Assembly (NCBI GenBank): GCA_900542045.1
Contig: UQMI01000019.1
Coordinates: 1-58,932, forward strand
Direction: 5' to 3'
DNA from: an uncultured Blautia sp.
GTDB lineage: Bacteria > Bacillota > Clostridia > Lachnospirales > Lachnospiraceae
DNA length: 58,932 nt
Position numbers and translations under genes: made by a program. This document shows, one piece after another, positions 25,715 through 33,461 of the stretch (positions are counted from its first letter, which is position 1; every line of letters begins with the position of its first letter). Under the pieces are notes generated by a model. It did not search any database. It was not told where the DNA came from and was given only the letters and a program-made list of their open reading frames with translations.

Positions 25715-27082
25715 ATGGATCGTATTGAACAGAAAATTCTGGAAATCATTGAAAAGAATGCTGATAAAATCTGCGCTTTCGGCCAGGACATCTGGACCCA
25801 CGCAGAACTGGGCTTTCAGGAATTCCGCACCAGCGGAAAATTTCAGGAAGAAATGGATAAGCTGGGAATCAAATATGAAAAAGAGCTTGCGGTCACCGGC
25901 GTGAAAGCCTATCTGAAAGAACAGACCGAAGGAGAGATCCGGCTGGCTCTAATGGGCGAAATGGATGCTCTTCCATTTCCCAATCACAAAGATGCCAATC
26001 CGGAAACCGGCGCCGCCCACTGCTGCGGACACAATGCCCAGCTGACCGGCGTCATGGGCGCTGCACTGGCACTGTCTGATCCGGAGGTAAAAGCAGCCCT
26101 GGGCGGAAATGTGATCTTCTTCGCCGTTCCCTCTGAAGAAGCCAGCACCGCACCGGAGCTGAAGCGGGAAATGATGGCTGATGGCCGTATCCGCTATATC
26201 GGCGGAAAAAGCGAACTGATCCGCATCGGTGCTGTGGATGACATCGATCTGACCGTCGGCCATCATGTAAATGTGGGACCGGACGGGGACAGTTATGTGG
26301 TATCCAATTCCACCAGCATGGGCTTTATTGAAAAATACATCAAGTATACGGGAATCGCCCAGCATCCGGCCAATTCTCCAAAATCCATTGACGCACTGTC
26401 CGCCGCCACCCTGGCCATGCATGCAATAGATCTCCAGCGGGAAGCCATCAACCACTTCTTCGACTGGAATACCCATATTCTGCATGGTTTCATCCATAAT
26501 GGCGGCCGGGCCACCAACATCATCTCTGATAATGTGGATATGGACTATGATATCCGTGCCAGGACACCGAATGCCATGCTGGATATTGCCTACCGGGTGG
26601 ACCGTTCCCTGAAAGGGGCCGCAATGGCCATGGGCGCCGGACTGGAGATTGAAACCGTTCCGGGCTATCTTCCCGTCCAGCCGGTCAAAGATGCCAGTGT
26701 GGTAGACGAAGTATTCGAACTGGTGGATCCGGAACACAAGCATAAAGTCACTCAGATGACCCCGGACATGGTGGGCGGAACCACGGATTTCGGTGATCTT
26801 TCCTGCATCATGCCTGTGCTGCAGTTTAATACCAGCGGACACACCGGCACTGGCCATACCGATACTTTTGATGTAAAGGATCCCTATGAGTATTATGTAA
26901 CTCCCTCCAAATGTTTTGCTCTTCTGGCTTACCGGCTGTTGAAAAACAACGCAGAAAAAGCAAAACAGCTTCTGAAAGAGAATAAACCGCTGATGACAAA
27001 AGCAGATTATCTCAACTACATGGAAACGGTTACGAACAAAGAAAAAGTAGACATGGTGCCGGTTCCGGAAAAATTCATCTGA
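25715..27082 (+). CDS. M20 family metallo-amidohydrolase (AbgB-like)
   Basis: The ATG at 25715 has a perfect AGGAGG six bases upstream and starts the M20 homology, giving 455 aa. Motifs are GEMDALP (first metal region), HCCGHNAQ where most members have HACGHDxH, VPSEEA with the general base and metal ligand, and HNGGRATNIISDNV. The family removes acyl or amide groups from amino-acid conjugates such as p-aminobenzoyl-glutamate. The Asp-to-Asn and His-to-Gln changes in the second motif are unusual. The upstream MFS frame is open into it, so a transporter-hydrolase fusion protein is also possible. LysR lies 4 bases past the stop, convergent. Confidence 0.8.
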   Translation: MDRIEQKILEIIEKNADKICAFGQDIWTHAELGFQEFRTSGKFQEEMDKLGIKYEKELAVTGVKAYLKEQTEGEIRLALMGEMDALPFPNHKDANPETGAAHCCGHNAQLTGVMGAALALSDPEVKAALGGNVIFFAVPSEEASTAPELKREMMADGRIRYIGGKSELIRIGAVDDIDLTVGHHVNVGPDGDSYVVSNSTSMGFIEKYIKYTGIAQHPANSPKSIDALSAATLAMHAIDLQREAINHFFDWNTHILHGFIHNGGRATNIISDNVDMDYDIRARTPNAMLDIAYRVDRSLKGAAMAMGAGLEIETVPGYLPVQPVKDASVVDEVFELVDPEHKHKVTQMTPDMVGGTTDFGDLSCIMPVLQFNTSGHTGTGHTDTFDVKDPYEYYVTPSKCFALLAYRLLKNNAEKAKQLLKENKPLMTKADYLNYMETVTNKEKVDMVPVPEKFI

Positions 27083-27086
27083 GGCA

Positions 27087-27980
27087 TTACAGAGAGAGCT
27101 TCTCTTTCAGTGACAGAAGCCATTCTTCCAGAGGGCGTGCCAGCGCCTGCTTTTCCTTACAATATGCAAGATAACAGGGAAGCTCTCCAATCTCCTCATC
27201 CTGTATCTTTACCGGGATCCTACCGGGAAGATGCTGGTAAGTCAAAAACAGGCTGCTGCTGATCACGCAGTAGTCTGTTTTTTCCAGCAGCATCCGCAAA
27301 GTGGCAAAATCCGGCTGAAAGGAAAAATTGACCTGGACATTCATCTGCAGCAGCCTGCGGTTAAACTGTTCCACATAGGGAACTTTATCACCCCAGCGGG
27401 TAGCCAGCAGCGTCATTCCCTCCAGCTCTTTCAGACTGACGCTATTCTTTCCCGCCATCCGGCTGTTCTCCGGCACACACACAAATATGGGATCACTGAG
27501 GATTCTCCTGCTGCATACATTTTCTCCTGAAATGGCAGAGGATACCAGTACTGCGTCAAAACTGCCGTCTTCCAGTGATTCCCTTGCCTTCTCTTCATCA
27601 CCGATAAACTGCGTATCTGTTGTGATCCAAGGATGTTCAATCTCAAAAACCGGCATCACAAAGCGAAACGGACTGGTCTGGGTGGTCCCGATCCGCAGAC
27701 TGATCTGATTGGCTGCGATGCTCTTGAGTTTTACCTGCATGGAGCGGACAGCTTCCAGGATCCGGTCTGTGTACTGCAGAGCTTCCCTCCCTGCCGCATT
27801 GATCATCAGATGCTTTCCATTGCGGACAAACAGGTCCACACCCAGTTCTTTTTCCAGCTGCTGAATGGATTTTGACAAAGCGGGCTGGGAAATATACAGT
27901 TCTTTTGCTGTGGCCGAAATATTCTCACTCTCTGCCACCGCCTTAAAATATGCAAGTTGTCTTAATTCCAATCTGCTCAC
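27087..27980 (-). CDS. LysR family transcriptional regulator
   Basis: The N-terminal helix-turn-helix reads LRQLAYFKAVAESENISATA and LYISQPALSKSIQQLEKELG, typical of LysR regulators. The C-terminal 200 residues form the periplasmic-binding-like effector domain. Length is standard at 297 aa. It converges on the M20 gene with 4 bases between stops. A TATAAT -10 box lies at 28007-28012 with only a weak -35. The usual target would be a divergent neighbour, but the upstream neighbour here is a chelatase fragment, so the original target may be lost or may be the MFS-M20 unit. Confidence 0.9.
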   Translation of the reverse strand: MSRLELRQLAYFKAVAESENISATAKELYISQPALSKSIQQLEKELGVDLFVRNGKHLMINAAGREALQYTDRILEAVRSMQVKLKSIAANQISLRIGTTQTSPFRFVMPVFEIEHPWITTDTQFIGDEEKARESLEDGSFDAVLVSSAISGENVCSRRILSDPIFVCVPENSRMAGKNSVSLKELEGMTLLATRWGDKVPYVEQFNRRLLQMNVQVNFSFQPDFATLRMLLEKTDYCVISSSLFLTYQHLPGRIPVKIQDEEIGELPCYLAYCKEKQALARPLEEWLLSLKEKLSL

Positions 27981-28068
27981 CCCATTCGGAAAAATATTTT
28001 ATTCCTATTATAGGGCTGCCGTAATTCTGGTTGAAGTAAAAATAAGTTTGGCAGTATATACCCTGGGG

Positions 28069-28494
28069 TTAAATGACTGCTCTGTTATTTGACACAATTT
28101 CCCGTATGGTTCCTGCATCCAGATCTTCTATTTTGAAATAATCCGCCTGCATTTTCTCTGCCAGCTCCTCTGCCAGTCTCAAACGGATAAAGTCTTTTTC
28201 TGTGTCGATCACAATACACTGAAATCCGTCTGTGCGGATTTTTTCCGCCTGCTCCATAGCTTCTCTGACCGGATGGCCGCCTCCGGCTGCCGCATTGGCC
28301 CTTCCATCTGAAAGCAGCACCAGCACCGGGATACAGTCCTTGTCCTTCAGCTGCTGTGCCTTCAGCACTTCCCGGGCCAGAGCCAGACCTGCTCCCAGAG
28401 GGGTTCTGCCCCCTGTAGGCAGAACCTCCAGTTTTTTCTGGGCCAGCTCCACGCTTCTGGTAATCCCCAGCAGCAGGAATGGCAGTCGCATCAC
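28069..28494 (-). pseudogene. magnesium-chelatase D-type VWA domain fragment
   Basis: About 140 residues match the C-terminal von Willebrand A part of ChlD/BchD-like proteins: GITRSVELAQKKLEVLPTGG, RTPLGAGLALAREVL, VLVLLSDGRANA and IVIDTEKDFIRL. The MIDAS motif DxSxS and the whole ATPase half are missing on the 5' side, where an AbrB-PIN toxin-antitoxin unit starts within 200 bases. A working gene of this family would be about 600 aa. This is the stump left after insertion or deletion. Confidence 0.8.
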
Positions 28495-28587
28495 TCCCGA
28501 AACAAGTTGTCAAGGATTTTTTAATCAAATTCACAAAAAAGCTGCAATTTTGCGGTTTTTACCGGCCCTGAAATTTACCGGTTCCCG

Positions 28588-28637
28588 TTGATTTTTTCGC
28601 TCGTTCTGCGTATAATAAGAGTAGGGAAATCCCTACT
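28588..28637 (+). promoter_or_regulatory. promoter and operator of the toxin-antitoxin unit
   Basis: TTGATT (28588-28593) and TATAAT (28611-28616) are 17 bases apart. The perfect dyad AGTAGGGAAATCCCTACT at 28620-28637 covers the start of transcription, a natural site for autorepression by the AbrB-type antitoxin. Confidence 0.8.
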
Positions 28638-28667
28638 TTCCATATTTCAGAAAGGTGGTGCAAAATC

Positions 28668-28943
28668 ATGTCAGCAAATGCGTTTGTGGACAATGCCAAA
28701 GTCATGGCAAAAGGGCAAATCACAATCCCAAAGGATGTCCGTGATGTGCTTGGTGTATCAAGCGGTGATCGGGTCACTTTCATCGTTGAAGGAAACACTG
28801 TCCGCATTGTCAATTCTGCTGTTTACGCTATGCAGATGCTTCAGCAGGAAATGGCCGGAGAAGCAGAACGCACTGGCCTGACCTCAGAAGATGATGTTAT
28901 GGCGCTCGTCAAGGAATTGAGAAATGAGGACGAAAAGGCATGA
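28668..28943 (+). CDS. AbrB/MazE-type antitoxin
   Basis: The first 50 residues form a swapped-hairpin AbrB domain: AKVMAKGQITIPKDVRDVLG and SGDRVTFIVEGNTVRI. The C-terminal helix-rich tail (EAERTGLTSEDDVMALVKEL) would wrap the toxin. The stop overlaps the toxin start (ATGA), so the two are coupled. It should neutralise the PIN nuclease and repress the promoter through the dyad at 28620-28637. At 91 aa it is a normal length. Confidence 0.9.
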   Translation: MSANAFVDNAKVMAKGQITIPKDVRDVLGVSSGDRVTFIVEGNTVRIVNSAVYAMQMLQQEMAGEAERTGLTSEDDVMALVKELRNEDEKA

Positions 28944-29341
28944 GAGTTCTGATTGATACCAATGTCCTCATTTCTGCCGCGCTGGGTGCAAACGGAACGC
29001 CTTATCAAGCGTATGTGAAAGCGGCCTCTTACCCTAATCACGGTTTGATCTGTGAGCAGAATGTGGACGAAATGAAGCGGATATTCAACAAGAAATTCCC
29101 AAACCGATTGGCGGCGCTGGACAAATTTCTTTCCGTCGCGCTGCTGACCCTGGAATTGGTTCCCGTCCCGACAGAGGAAGATATGACCGAAACACAAATC
29201 AGAGATGTCAATGACCGCCCTATTTTGCGGGCAGCCATTGAAGCGAAAGCCGATGTGTTGCTGACCGGCGATAAGGATTTCTTAGAGTCCGGCGTGAAAA
29301 ATCCGGCAATTATGACACCGGCAGAGTTTTTGAATACCTAA
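28940..29341 (+). CDS. PIN-domain toxin (COG1569 type)
   Basis: A 133-aa PIN nuclease with the acidic residues in LIDTNVLISA (Asp6), a mid-protein Glu, VNDRPILRAAIEAKADVLLTGDKDFL and the ending TPAEFL typical of the group called putative toxin component, PIN family. Such proteins cut RNA, often tRNA or rRNA, when freed from the antitoxin. The gene overlaps its antitoxin gene by 4 bases. A terminator-like hairpin follows at 29358-29387. The unit sits in a gap between two gene fragments and is probably a recent arrival. Confidence 0.85.
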   Translation: MRVLIDTNVLISAALGANGTPYQAYVKAASYPNHGLICEQNVDEMKRIFNKKFPNRLAALDKFLSVALLTLELVPVPTEEDMTETQIRDVNDRPILRAAIEAKADVLLTGDKDFLESGVKNPAIMTPAEFLNT

Positions 29342-29357
29342 CTGACACAAGGACAGC

Positions 29358-29387
29358 GGTCTGTCGCACTAATTGGTTCGACAGACC
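29358..29387 (+). terminator. terminator-like hairpin after the toxin gene
   Basis: Perfect 9-bp arms GGTCTGTCG / CGACAGACC with a 12-base loop lie 17 bases after the toxin stop. The following tract (CTTCCTGTTTC) is only moderately T-rich. Confidence 0.6.
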
Positions 29388-29394
29388 CTTCCTG

Positions 29395-29426
29395 TTTCGT
29401 GTGACTCCATTTTTAGGAACACGAAA
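29395..29426. repeat. inverted repeat
   Basis: TTTCGTGT and ACACGAAA form a perfect 8-bp dyad 16 bases apart, directly after the hairpin at 29358-29387. Confidence 0.5.
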
Positions 29427-29465
29427 AACTCCGTCACTCTCAACTGGCTAAAGCCAACAAGGAAA

Positions 29466-29529
29466 ATGCTCTAAGTGACTGCTTCACTAACCATGACAAA
29501 GACCATGATTAAGAAGTCACTTAGAGCAT
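29466..29529. repeat. long inverted repeat at the island edge
   Basis: Perfect 15-bp arms (ATGCTCTAAGTGACT and its complement) enclose 34 bases that hold a smaller imperfect stem (TAACCATG / CATGATTA). There is no T-tract. It falls exactly where the minus-strand frame at 29517-29597 loses sense, so it may mark the right end of the inserted unit. Confidence 0.6.
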
Positions 29530-29597
29530 ACATCTCCCGCCGCCATCTGTATCATTTCTATTCCCAGTTTATAACACAGCTGCAGGTTTCCCCTCAT
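29517..29597 (-). pseudogene. 26-codon start of a lost gene in the ABC operon
   Basis: Three bases after the permease stop an ATG opens a frame, MRGNLQLCYKLGIEMIQMAA, that ends within the inverted repeat at 29466-29529. The amphipathic sequence looks like the beginning of a real protein that was cut by the island. I cannot name the family. A chance frame cannot be excluded. Confidence 0.3.
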
Positions 29598-29600
29598 GCC

Positions 29601-30233
29601 TCAGTCAATCTCCCTCTCCCGGAAGATCCTCCGTGAAAGAAAAAAGGAACCGATCCAGAGCAGGAACATCACAGCCAGTCCGGCAGCACCTGCCTGATAA
29701 GCCGTACGCGCCGGAATTTCCAGATTTCCCGGCAGACTGACCCAGTATATGGCGCCAATGATCAGGATAAAAGGCAGCAGCATTGCCAGGAGCACCGCCA
29801 GCTGCATATGCTCCGGTCCTATTTTGTAGAAAAGGGGAAGAAGCGCCGCATTCAGATAAAATCCATAGACCAGATTCAGCAGCCCTGCGATCAGCAGATC
29901 TTCCCATGACAGGTTCCAGAAAACCGTTGCCGCAGCTCCATTGCAGATACCGGCTGCCAGCAGCACCAGATTCATTACCATACAGTAGCCGTATTTCTCC
30001 AGTACAATCTGATCCCGGCTCACAGGCCCCTGCAGCGCATATGCCCAGCCGCCTTTCCCATCTGCCGTCATCGTGCTCATGAGCACACTCATCTCATAGA
30101 TCATGGCCATCATGACCCCGTATGTATTGCTTTTCGTGCCCAGGCAGAAGCAAAATGCAAAAACCCAGATCCCAATTCCCACCTTCAGCAGCGAAGCCGA
30201 CAAATACAGATCCTTTCGTATTAATCCCTTCAT
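29601..30233 (-). CDS. ABC-2 type permease subunit
   Basis: The protein (210 aa) has five or six hydrophobic helices and starts MKGLIRKDLYLSASLLKVGI, the usual opening of ABC-2 permeases in GntR-linked exporters. TADGKGGWAYALQGPVSRDQIVLEKY is the conserved cytoplasmic loop (residues about 48-73). Its ATG overlaps the ATPase stop (ATGA) and has GGAGGGG upstream, which decides the start at 30233. It forms an exporter with the ATPase encoded upstream. The substrate is probably a cell-envelope-active peptide or drug. Confidence 0.8.
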   Translation of the reverse strand: MKGLIRKDLYLSASLLKVGIGIWVFAFCFCLGTKSNTYGVMMAMIYEMSVLMSTMTADGKGGWAYALQGPVSRDQIVLEKYGYCMVMNLVLLAAGICNGAAATVFWNLSWEDLLIAGLLNLVYGFYLNAALLPLFYKIGPEHMQLAVLLAMLLPFILIIGAIYWVSLPGNLEIPARTAYQAGAAGLAVMFLLWIGSFFLSRRIFREREID

Positions 30234-31090
30234 GACAACCCCTCCTTCAGCCGGTATACCAGTATTTCCTCCAGAGATGCCCGTTCCGGCCGCATCCAGG
30301 CACATCTTAGCTGTGCTTCCTGCCGGTTCTGTATGAGCACTTCATACCCGAACTGGTTCTCCCTGACGCCTGCCACATAGAGTTCCGGAATACTTCTGTA
30401 CTCCTCTTCCGAGCACCGTACCATCCCATGTTCATACAGGAGCATATCCTTTTCTTCAAAGAGCTGCAGCTGTCCTTTATGAAGAAAGGCCACATAATCC
30501 GCGATCTTCTCCAGATCACTGACGATATGCGTAGACAGCAACACCGTATGCCTCTCATCCTGCATAAATTCCAGCAGCATATCCAGTATTTCCTCCCGGG
30601 CCATGGGATCCAGTCCGCTGGTGGCTTCGTCCAGAAGCAGCAGCCGGGCGTGATGAGAAAGGGCTATGGCCAGATTTAGTTTCACTTTTGTTCCCCTGGA
30701 ATATCTGCGCAGCTTTTTCTTCGGGTCGATGCGGAATTTTTCCAGATAGCTGTGAAACATCTTTGTATCCCATTGCCGGTATATTCCCTTCATACATTTT
30801 TCCATCTGCAGCGCGTTCATCTCCCCAAAGCAGTCCAGCTCCGTAAGGACCACCCCCAGTTCTTCCTTCCAGTCAAGGGTGCGCTGTTCCCGTTCCCTGC
30901 CCAGGACCTGGATCTTTCCTTCATCCAGAGGCATCATCTGCAGGATCGCCCGCAAGATCGTGGTCTTGCCGGCGCCGTTTTCTCCCACCAGTCCCACGAT
31001 GCAGCCCTGTGGGATCGTCAGGTTGATATGATCCAGGCAGAAATCTCCATATCGTTTGGTAACATCTTTTAAAACAATTGCATTTTCCAT
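30230..31090 (-). CDS. ABC transporter ATP-binding protein
   Basis: The protein has Walker A GENGAGKTT, a signature loop modified to YSRGTKVKLNLAIAL, Walker B LLLLDEATSGLD and a switch His in LSTHIVSD. The signature reads RYSRGTK in place of LSGGQ, as is common in YtrB-type exporters. The start at 31090 has GGGAGG upstream. A C-terminal domain of about 70 residues follows. It lies 52 bases after the GntR gene and is coupled to the permease, so the three form one operon. Confidence 0.9.
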   Translation of the reverse strand: MENAIVLKDVTKRYGDFCLDHINLTIPQGCIVGLVGENGAGKTTILRAILQMMPLDEGKIQVLGREREQRTLDWKEELGVVLTELDCFGEMNALQMEKCMKGIYRQWDTKMFHSYLEKFRIDPKKKLRRYSRGTKVKLNLAIALSHHARLLLLDEATSGLDPMAREEILDMLLEFMQDERHTVLLSTHIVSDLEKIADYVAFLHKGQLQLFEEKDMLLYEHGMVRCSEEEYRSIPELYVAGVRENQFGYEVLIQNRQEAQLRCAWMRPERASLEEILVYRLKEGLS

Positions 31091-31142
31091 GCTTCCTCCC
31101 GTCTGTACAGCAGTCCTGTACCGATCTGTTCCGTCTGCTGCT

Positions 31143-31526
31143 TCACTCCATCTGCTTTTCTTCATAAAGCATAGTGAGCATTTCCATCAGCTGCTCCAGC
31201 GAGATCCCGGCCGGCCTGGCCTGCTCCACTGCCTTCTCCAGGTATTCCTCTGCCTGCCGCAGCTGCTCCTCCTTCAACAGTTCCATATTGGCACTGGCCA
31301 CAAAGCTCCCTTTCCCCACAACCGTGTAAATATAGCCTTCCCGCTCCAGTTCCTCATAGGCACGCTTTGTGGTGATCACACTGATCCGCAGCTCTTTCGC
31401 CAGCAGCCGCATGGATGGGAGCGGATCCTGGGCCTTCAGGGTTCCCACCAGGATCATCTTCCGGATCTGTGAGGCGATCTGCTCATAGATGGGTTTTTCA
31501 GAGGAATTGCTGATCACAATATTCAT
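31143..31526 (-). CDS. GntR family regulator, YtrA type
   Basis: The N-terminal winged helix is EKPIYEQIASQIRKMILVGT, then LPSMRLLAKELRISVITTKRAYEELEREG and YTVVGKGSFVA. The C-terminal tail of about 50 residues is a short helical dimerisation piece, so this is the YtrA subfamily (127 aa). Such repressors control exporter operons and respond to cell-wall antibiotics. The ATG at 31526 has GAGGAGAGG upstream. A near-perfect palindrome lies on its promoter. It is the first gene of the operon with the ATPase and permease. Confidence 0.9.
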   Translation of the reverse strand: MNIVISNSSEKPIYEQIASQIRKMILVGTLKAQDPLPSMRLLAKELRISVITTKRAYEELEREGYIYTVVGKGSFVASANMELLKEEQLRQAEEYLEKAVEQARPAGISLEQLMEMLTMLYEEKQME

Positions 31527-31549
31527 AACTTCCTCTCCTCCCGTCTTAT

Positions 31550-31589
31550 TGTATATATTCAATATATACATATATATACAATTTGTCAA
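31550..31589 (-). promoter_or_regulatory. promoter and palindromic operator of the GntR-ABC operon
   Basis: TTGACA (31584-31589) and TATATT (31561-31566) are 17 bases apart on the minus strand. A perfect 10-bp dyad (TGTATATATT, one base, then its complement) at 31550-31570 overlaps the -10 box and suits autorepression by the GntR protein. Confidence 0.8.
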
Positions 31590-31700
31590 GACTCTGCCTG
31601 TAAAATTTTCGAAAATCTCAGGAGCCCGGACGTCATCTCTGGAAAATATCCCGAATCTGTGCTATGATGAGCAGTATGATCATGACGGTGAGGTGAAAAA

Positions 31701-31877
31701 ATGGCTGAAACATTCACACGGGAATACGATGTGTACTGTCCCCGCACACGAAAAAAAGCCCATCATACACTGCAGTATGCCAAGGCAACCTGTACCCGGG
31801 TACCGGATACGCTGCTGCACTTTCACTGCGGTCTGGAGGGCCAGTGCAAGGACTGTGAAAAAGATTATGAAGACTGA
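31701..31877 (+). CDS. 58-aa cysteine-rich protein (probable zinc ribbon)
   Basis: A plus-strand frame with GAGGTG six bases before its ATG encodes 58 residues. Cysteines occur as VYCPRTRKK, ATCTRV, FHCGLEGQCKDCEKD: five in all, with the final CxxxxxCxxC a likely zinc site. The protein is highly charged and has no hydrophobic segment. I do not recognise a named family, though small zinc-ribbon proteins of this shape are common in Clostridia. It stands alone between the GntR operon and the AI-2E gene, and hairpins follow at 31884-31909 and 32001-32032. Confidence 0.65.
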   Translation: MAETFTREYDVYCPRTRKKAHHTLQYAKATCTRVPDTLLHFHCGLEGQCKDCEKDYED

Positions 31878-31883
31878 GAATAT

Positions 31884-31909
31884 GCAGAGCAGACAGGACA
31901 ATGCTCTGC
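31884..31909 (+). terminator. hairpin after the 58-aa gene
   Basis: Perfect 8-bp arms GCAGAGCA / TGCTCTGC with a 10-base loop begin 7 bases past the stop. No T-tract follows. Confidence 0.4.
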
Positions 31910-32000
31910 GCAAATGAAGGGTCCGTCGGGAAATCAGACGGCTTAAAAGGAGCTTTCCGAAAACAGATGGCTCCACACAGGGAATAGAGTAACTCACATG

Positions 32001-32032
32001 GGGGAAGGACTGCTGTGACACAGTCCTTCCCC
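32001..32032. terminator. strong hairpin between convergent genes
   Basis: Perfect 12-bp arms GGGGAAGGACTG / CAGTCCTTCCCC enclose eight bases. It lies between the plus-strand 58-aa gene and the end of the minus-strand AI-2E gene. The T-tracts are weak on both sides. Confidence 0.55.
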
Positions 32033-32054
32033 GTTCCATTTTCCCTACGATGTA

Positions 32055-33149
32055 TCATTTCCCGGATCTGTCCTGGTCTTCTCTGGGGAACCAGTGAATG
32101 ACCCCTTCCTTTTCCAGGTTCACCAGCAGCGACAGCAGCACCGGGATTCCGATCATTCCCACAAGTCCCATAAGCTTGAATCCCACAAACAGGGAGATCA
32201 GCGTGGCCAGAGGATGCAGACCGATCTGCCTTCCCACAATCCTGGGTTCCACCATGTTGCGGACAATGGTGATGCATAAATACAGGATCAGCACTCCCAC
32301 TGCGATCCTGTAATTTCCCAGGATCAGAGCAATGACCGACCAGGGGATCAGAATTCCCCCGGTTCCCAGCACTGGAAGGATATCGAAGATCGCAATCCCC
32401 AGCGCGATGATCGGAAAATACGGGATCCGCAGGATCCAGAGTCCCAGGCACAGTTCCAGAAACGTCAGCATCATGAGGAACAGATAGGATTTCAGATACA
32501 CGATGATCACTTCTTTTGTCTTGGCTGTGACAGTCCGGCACATCTGCTGGCCTTTCTCAGGAAGCATCCGAAGACAGAATCCGGTGATCTTGTCAAAATC
32601 CGAAGCAGCAAAAAAGGTGGCTACGATGGTTACCACGATCCGGATCACAAGTGATGGAATCCCTGCCGCAAAACCGGACAATGTACGAACCATGGATACG
32701 GAAAGCTGTGAAATAGAATTTCCGATTTCCCGGGACCACTGGGCAAAACTGTTTTCCAGAAATTCAAAAAACGGCTGATTCATAAACTGGTACCGCTCAT
32801 TGATGTCTTCCAGCAGCTGATTCAGCCAGGGCAGTACCTCATCTTTGTATAGGTCAGGCAGTTTTGCCACCAGATCCGCTGCAGATGAGACCACATAACT
32901 GCCCAGAAATACAATGGCCAGGCCCATTACCCCGAAGAACAGGGCAGTGATCCCAATGGTCAGTATCTTCTGCGGAAGTTTCACATACTTCGCCGTCCAA
33001 CTGGATATGCTGTGTATCATATATGCAAAAATAAATGCTACCACAAAAGGCATGATTACAGGAAGAAGGTATCGAACAAACAAATACAAAACTGCCAAAA
33101 TAATCAGCAGGCAACCTGCATCCAGTATCAGTCTTTTTTTCTTTTCCAT
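32055..33149 (-). CDS. AI-2E family transporter (PerM/YtvI-like permease)
   Basis: The 364-aa protein has about eight hydrophobic helices and family motifs: YLLPVIMPFVVAFIFAYMIH, ILPVLGTGGILIPWSV, and VRNMVEPRIVGRQIGLHPLA. LFVGFKLMGLVGMIGIPVL is the usual late helix. Such permeases export quite different things (quorum signal, sodium in some cases), so the substrate is open. The ATG at 33149 is preferred over the longer frame since a purine-rich GGAAGAGCGG precedes it. Promoter at 33186-33214. Confidence 0.85.
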   Translation of the reverse strand: MEKKKRLILDAGCLLIILAVLYLFVRYLLPVIMPFVVAFIFAYMIHSISSWTAKYVKLPQKILTIGITALFFGVMGLAIVFLGSYVVSSAADLVAKLPDLYKDEVLPWLNQLLEDINERYQFMNQPFFEFLENSFAQWSREIGNSISQLSVSMVRTLSGFAAGIPSLVIRIVVTIVATFFAASDFDKITGFCLRMLPEKGQQMCRTVTAKTKEVIIVYLKSYLFLMMLTFLELCLGLWILRIPYFPIIALGIAIFDILPVLGTGGILIPWSVIALILGNYRIAVGVLILYLCITIVRNMVEPRIVGRQIGLHPLATLISLFVGFKLMGLVGMIGIPVLLSLLVNLEKEGVIHWFPREDQDRSGK

Positions 33150-33185
33150 CCGCTCTTCCGCCTTTCCTTTCCACTGTCTAGTATC

Positions 33186-33214
33186 ATAATACACTATTCA
33201 GCAAAAAAGGACAA
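33186..33214 (-). promoter_or_regulatory. promoter of the AI-2E family gene
   Basis: TTGTCC (33209-33214) and TATTAT (33186-33191) are 17 bases apart on the minus strand, about 37 bases before the start codon. Confidence 0.6.
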
Positions 33215-33318
33215 GACATCCTCTGATACAGATCTCGTAACTTTATCTCATCTGCCCTGTCCGTCTAAATTGCAGGACTCCACTGGGATTCCAAAGCTGC
33301 CTGCAAAACAAAATAACA

Positions 33319-33356
33319 AAAAAGTATCTCCAGCCGTATCATAACGACTGGAGATA
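33319..33356. terminator. terminator of the formate/nitrite transporter gene
   Basis: A 13-bp stem with one mismatch (TATCTCCAG...CTGGAGATA) is followed on the minus strand by CTTTTTTG and on the plus strand by a T-rich tract, so it works both ways. Confidence 0.8.
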
Positions 33357-33461
33357 AGAATTTTTATTTTTTCAATTATCTACTTGACAGGGTGCGGTTC
33401 CATTCAGTGCGGCAGCCCCATAAATTCGTCTGTTCTGTTTTTATGTATCCACTTTTACTAT

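Noticed and set aside
28069..28494. An intact small VWA protein gene
   Set aside because: The metal-site DxSxS motif is absent and the sequence starts in mid-domain, so it is a fragment.
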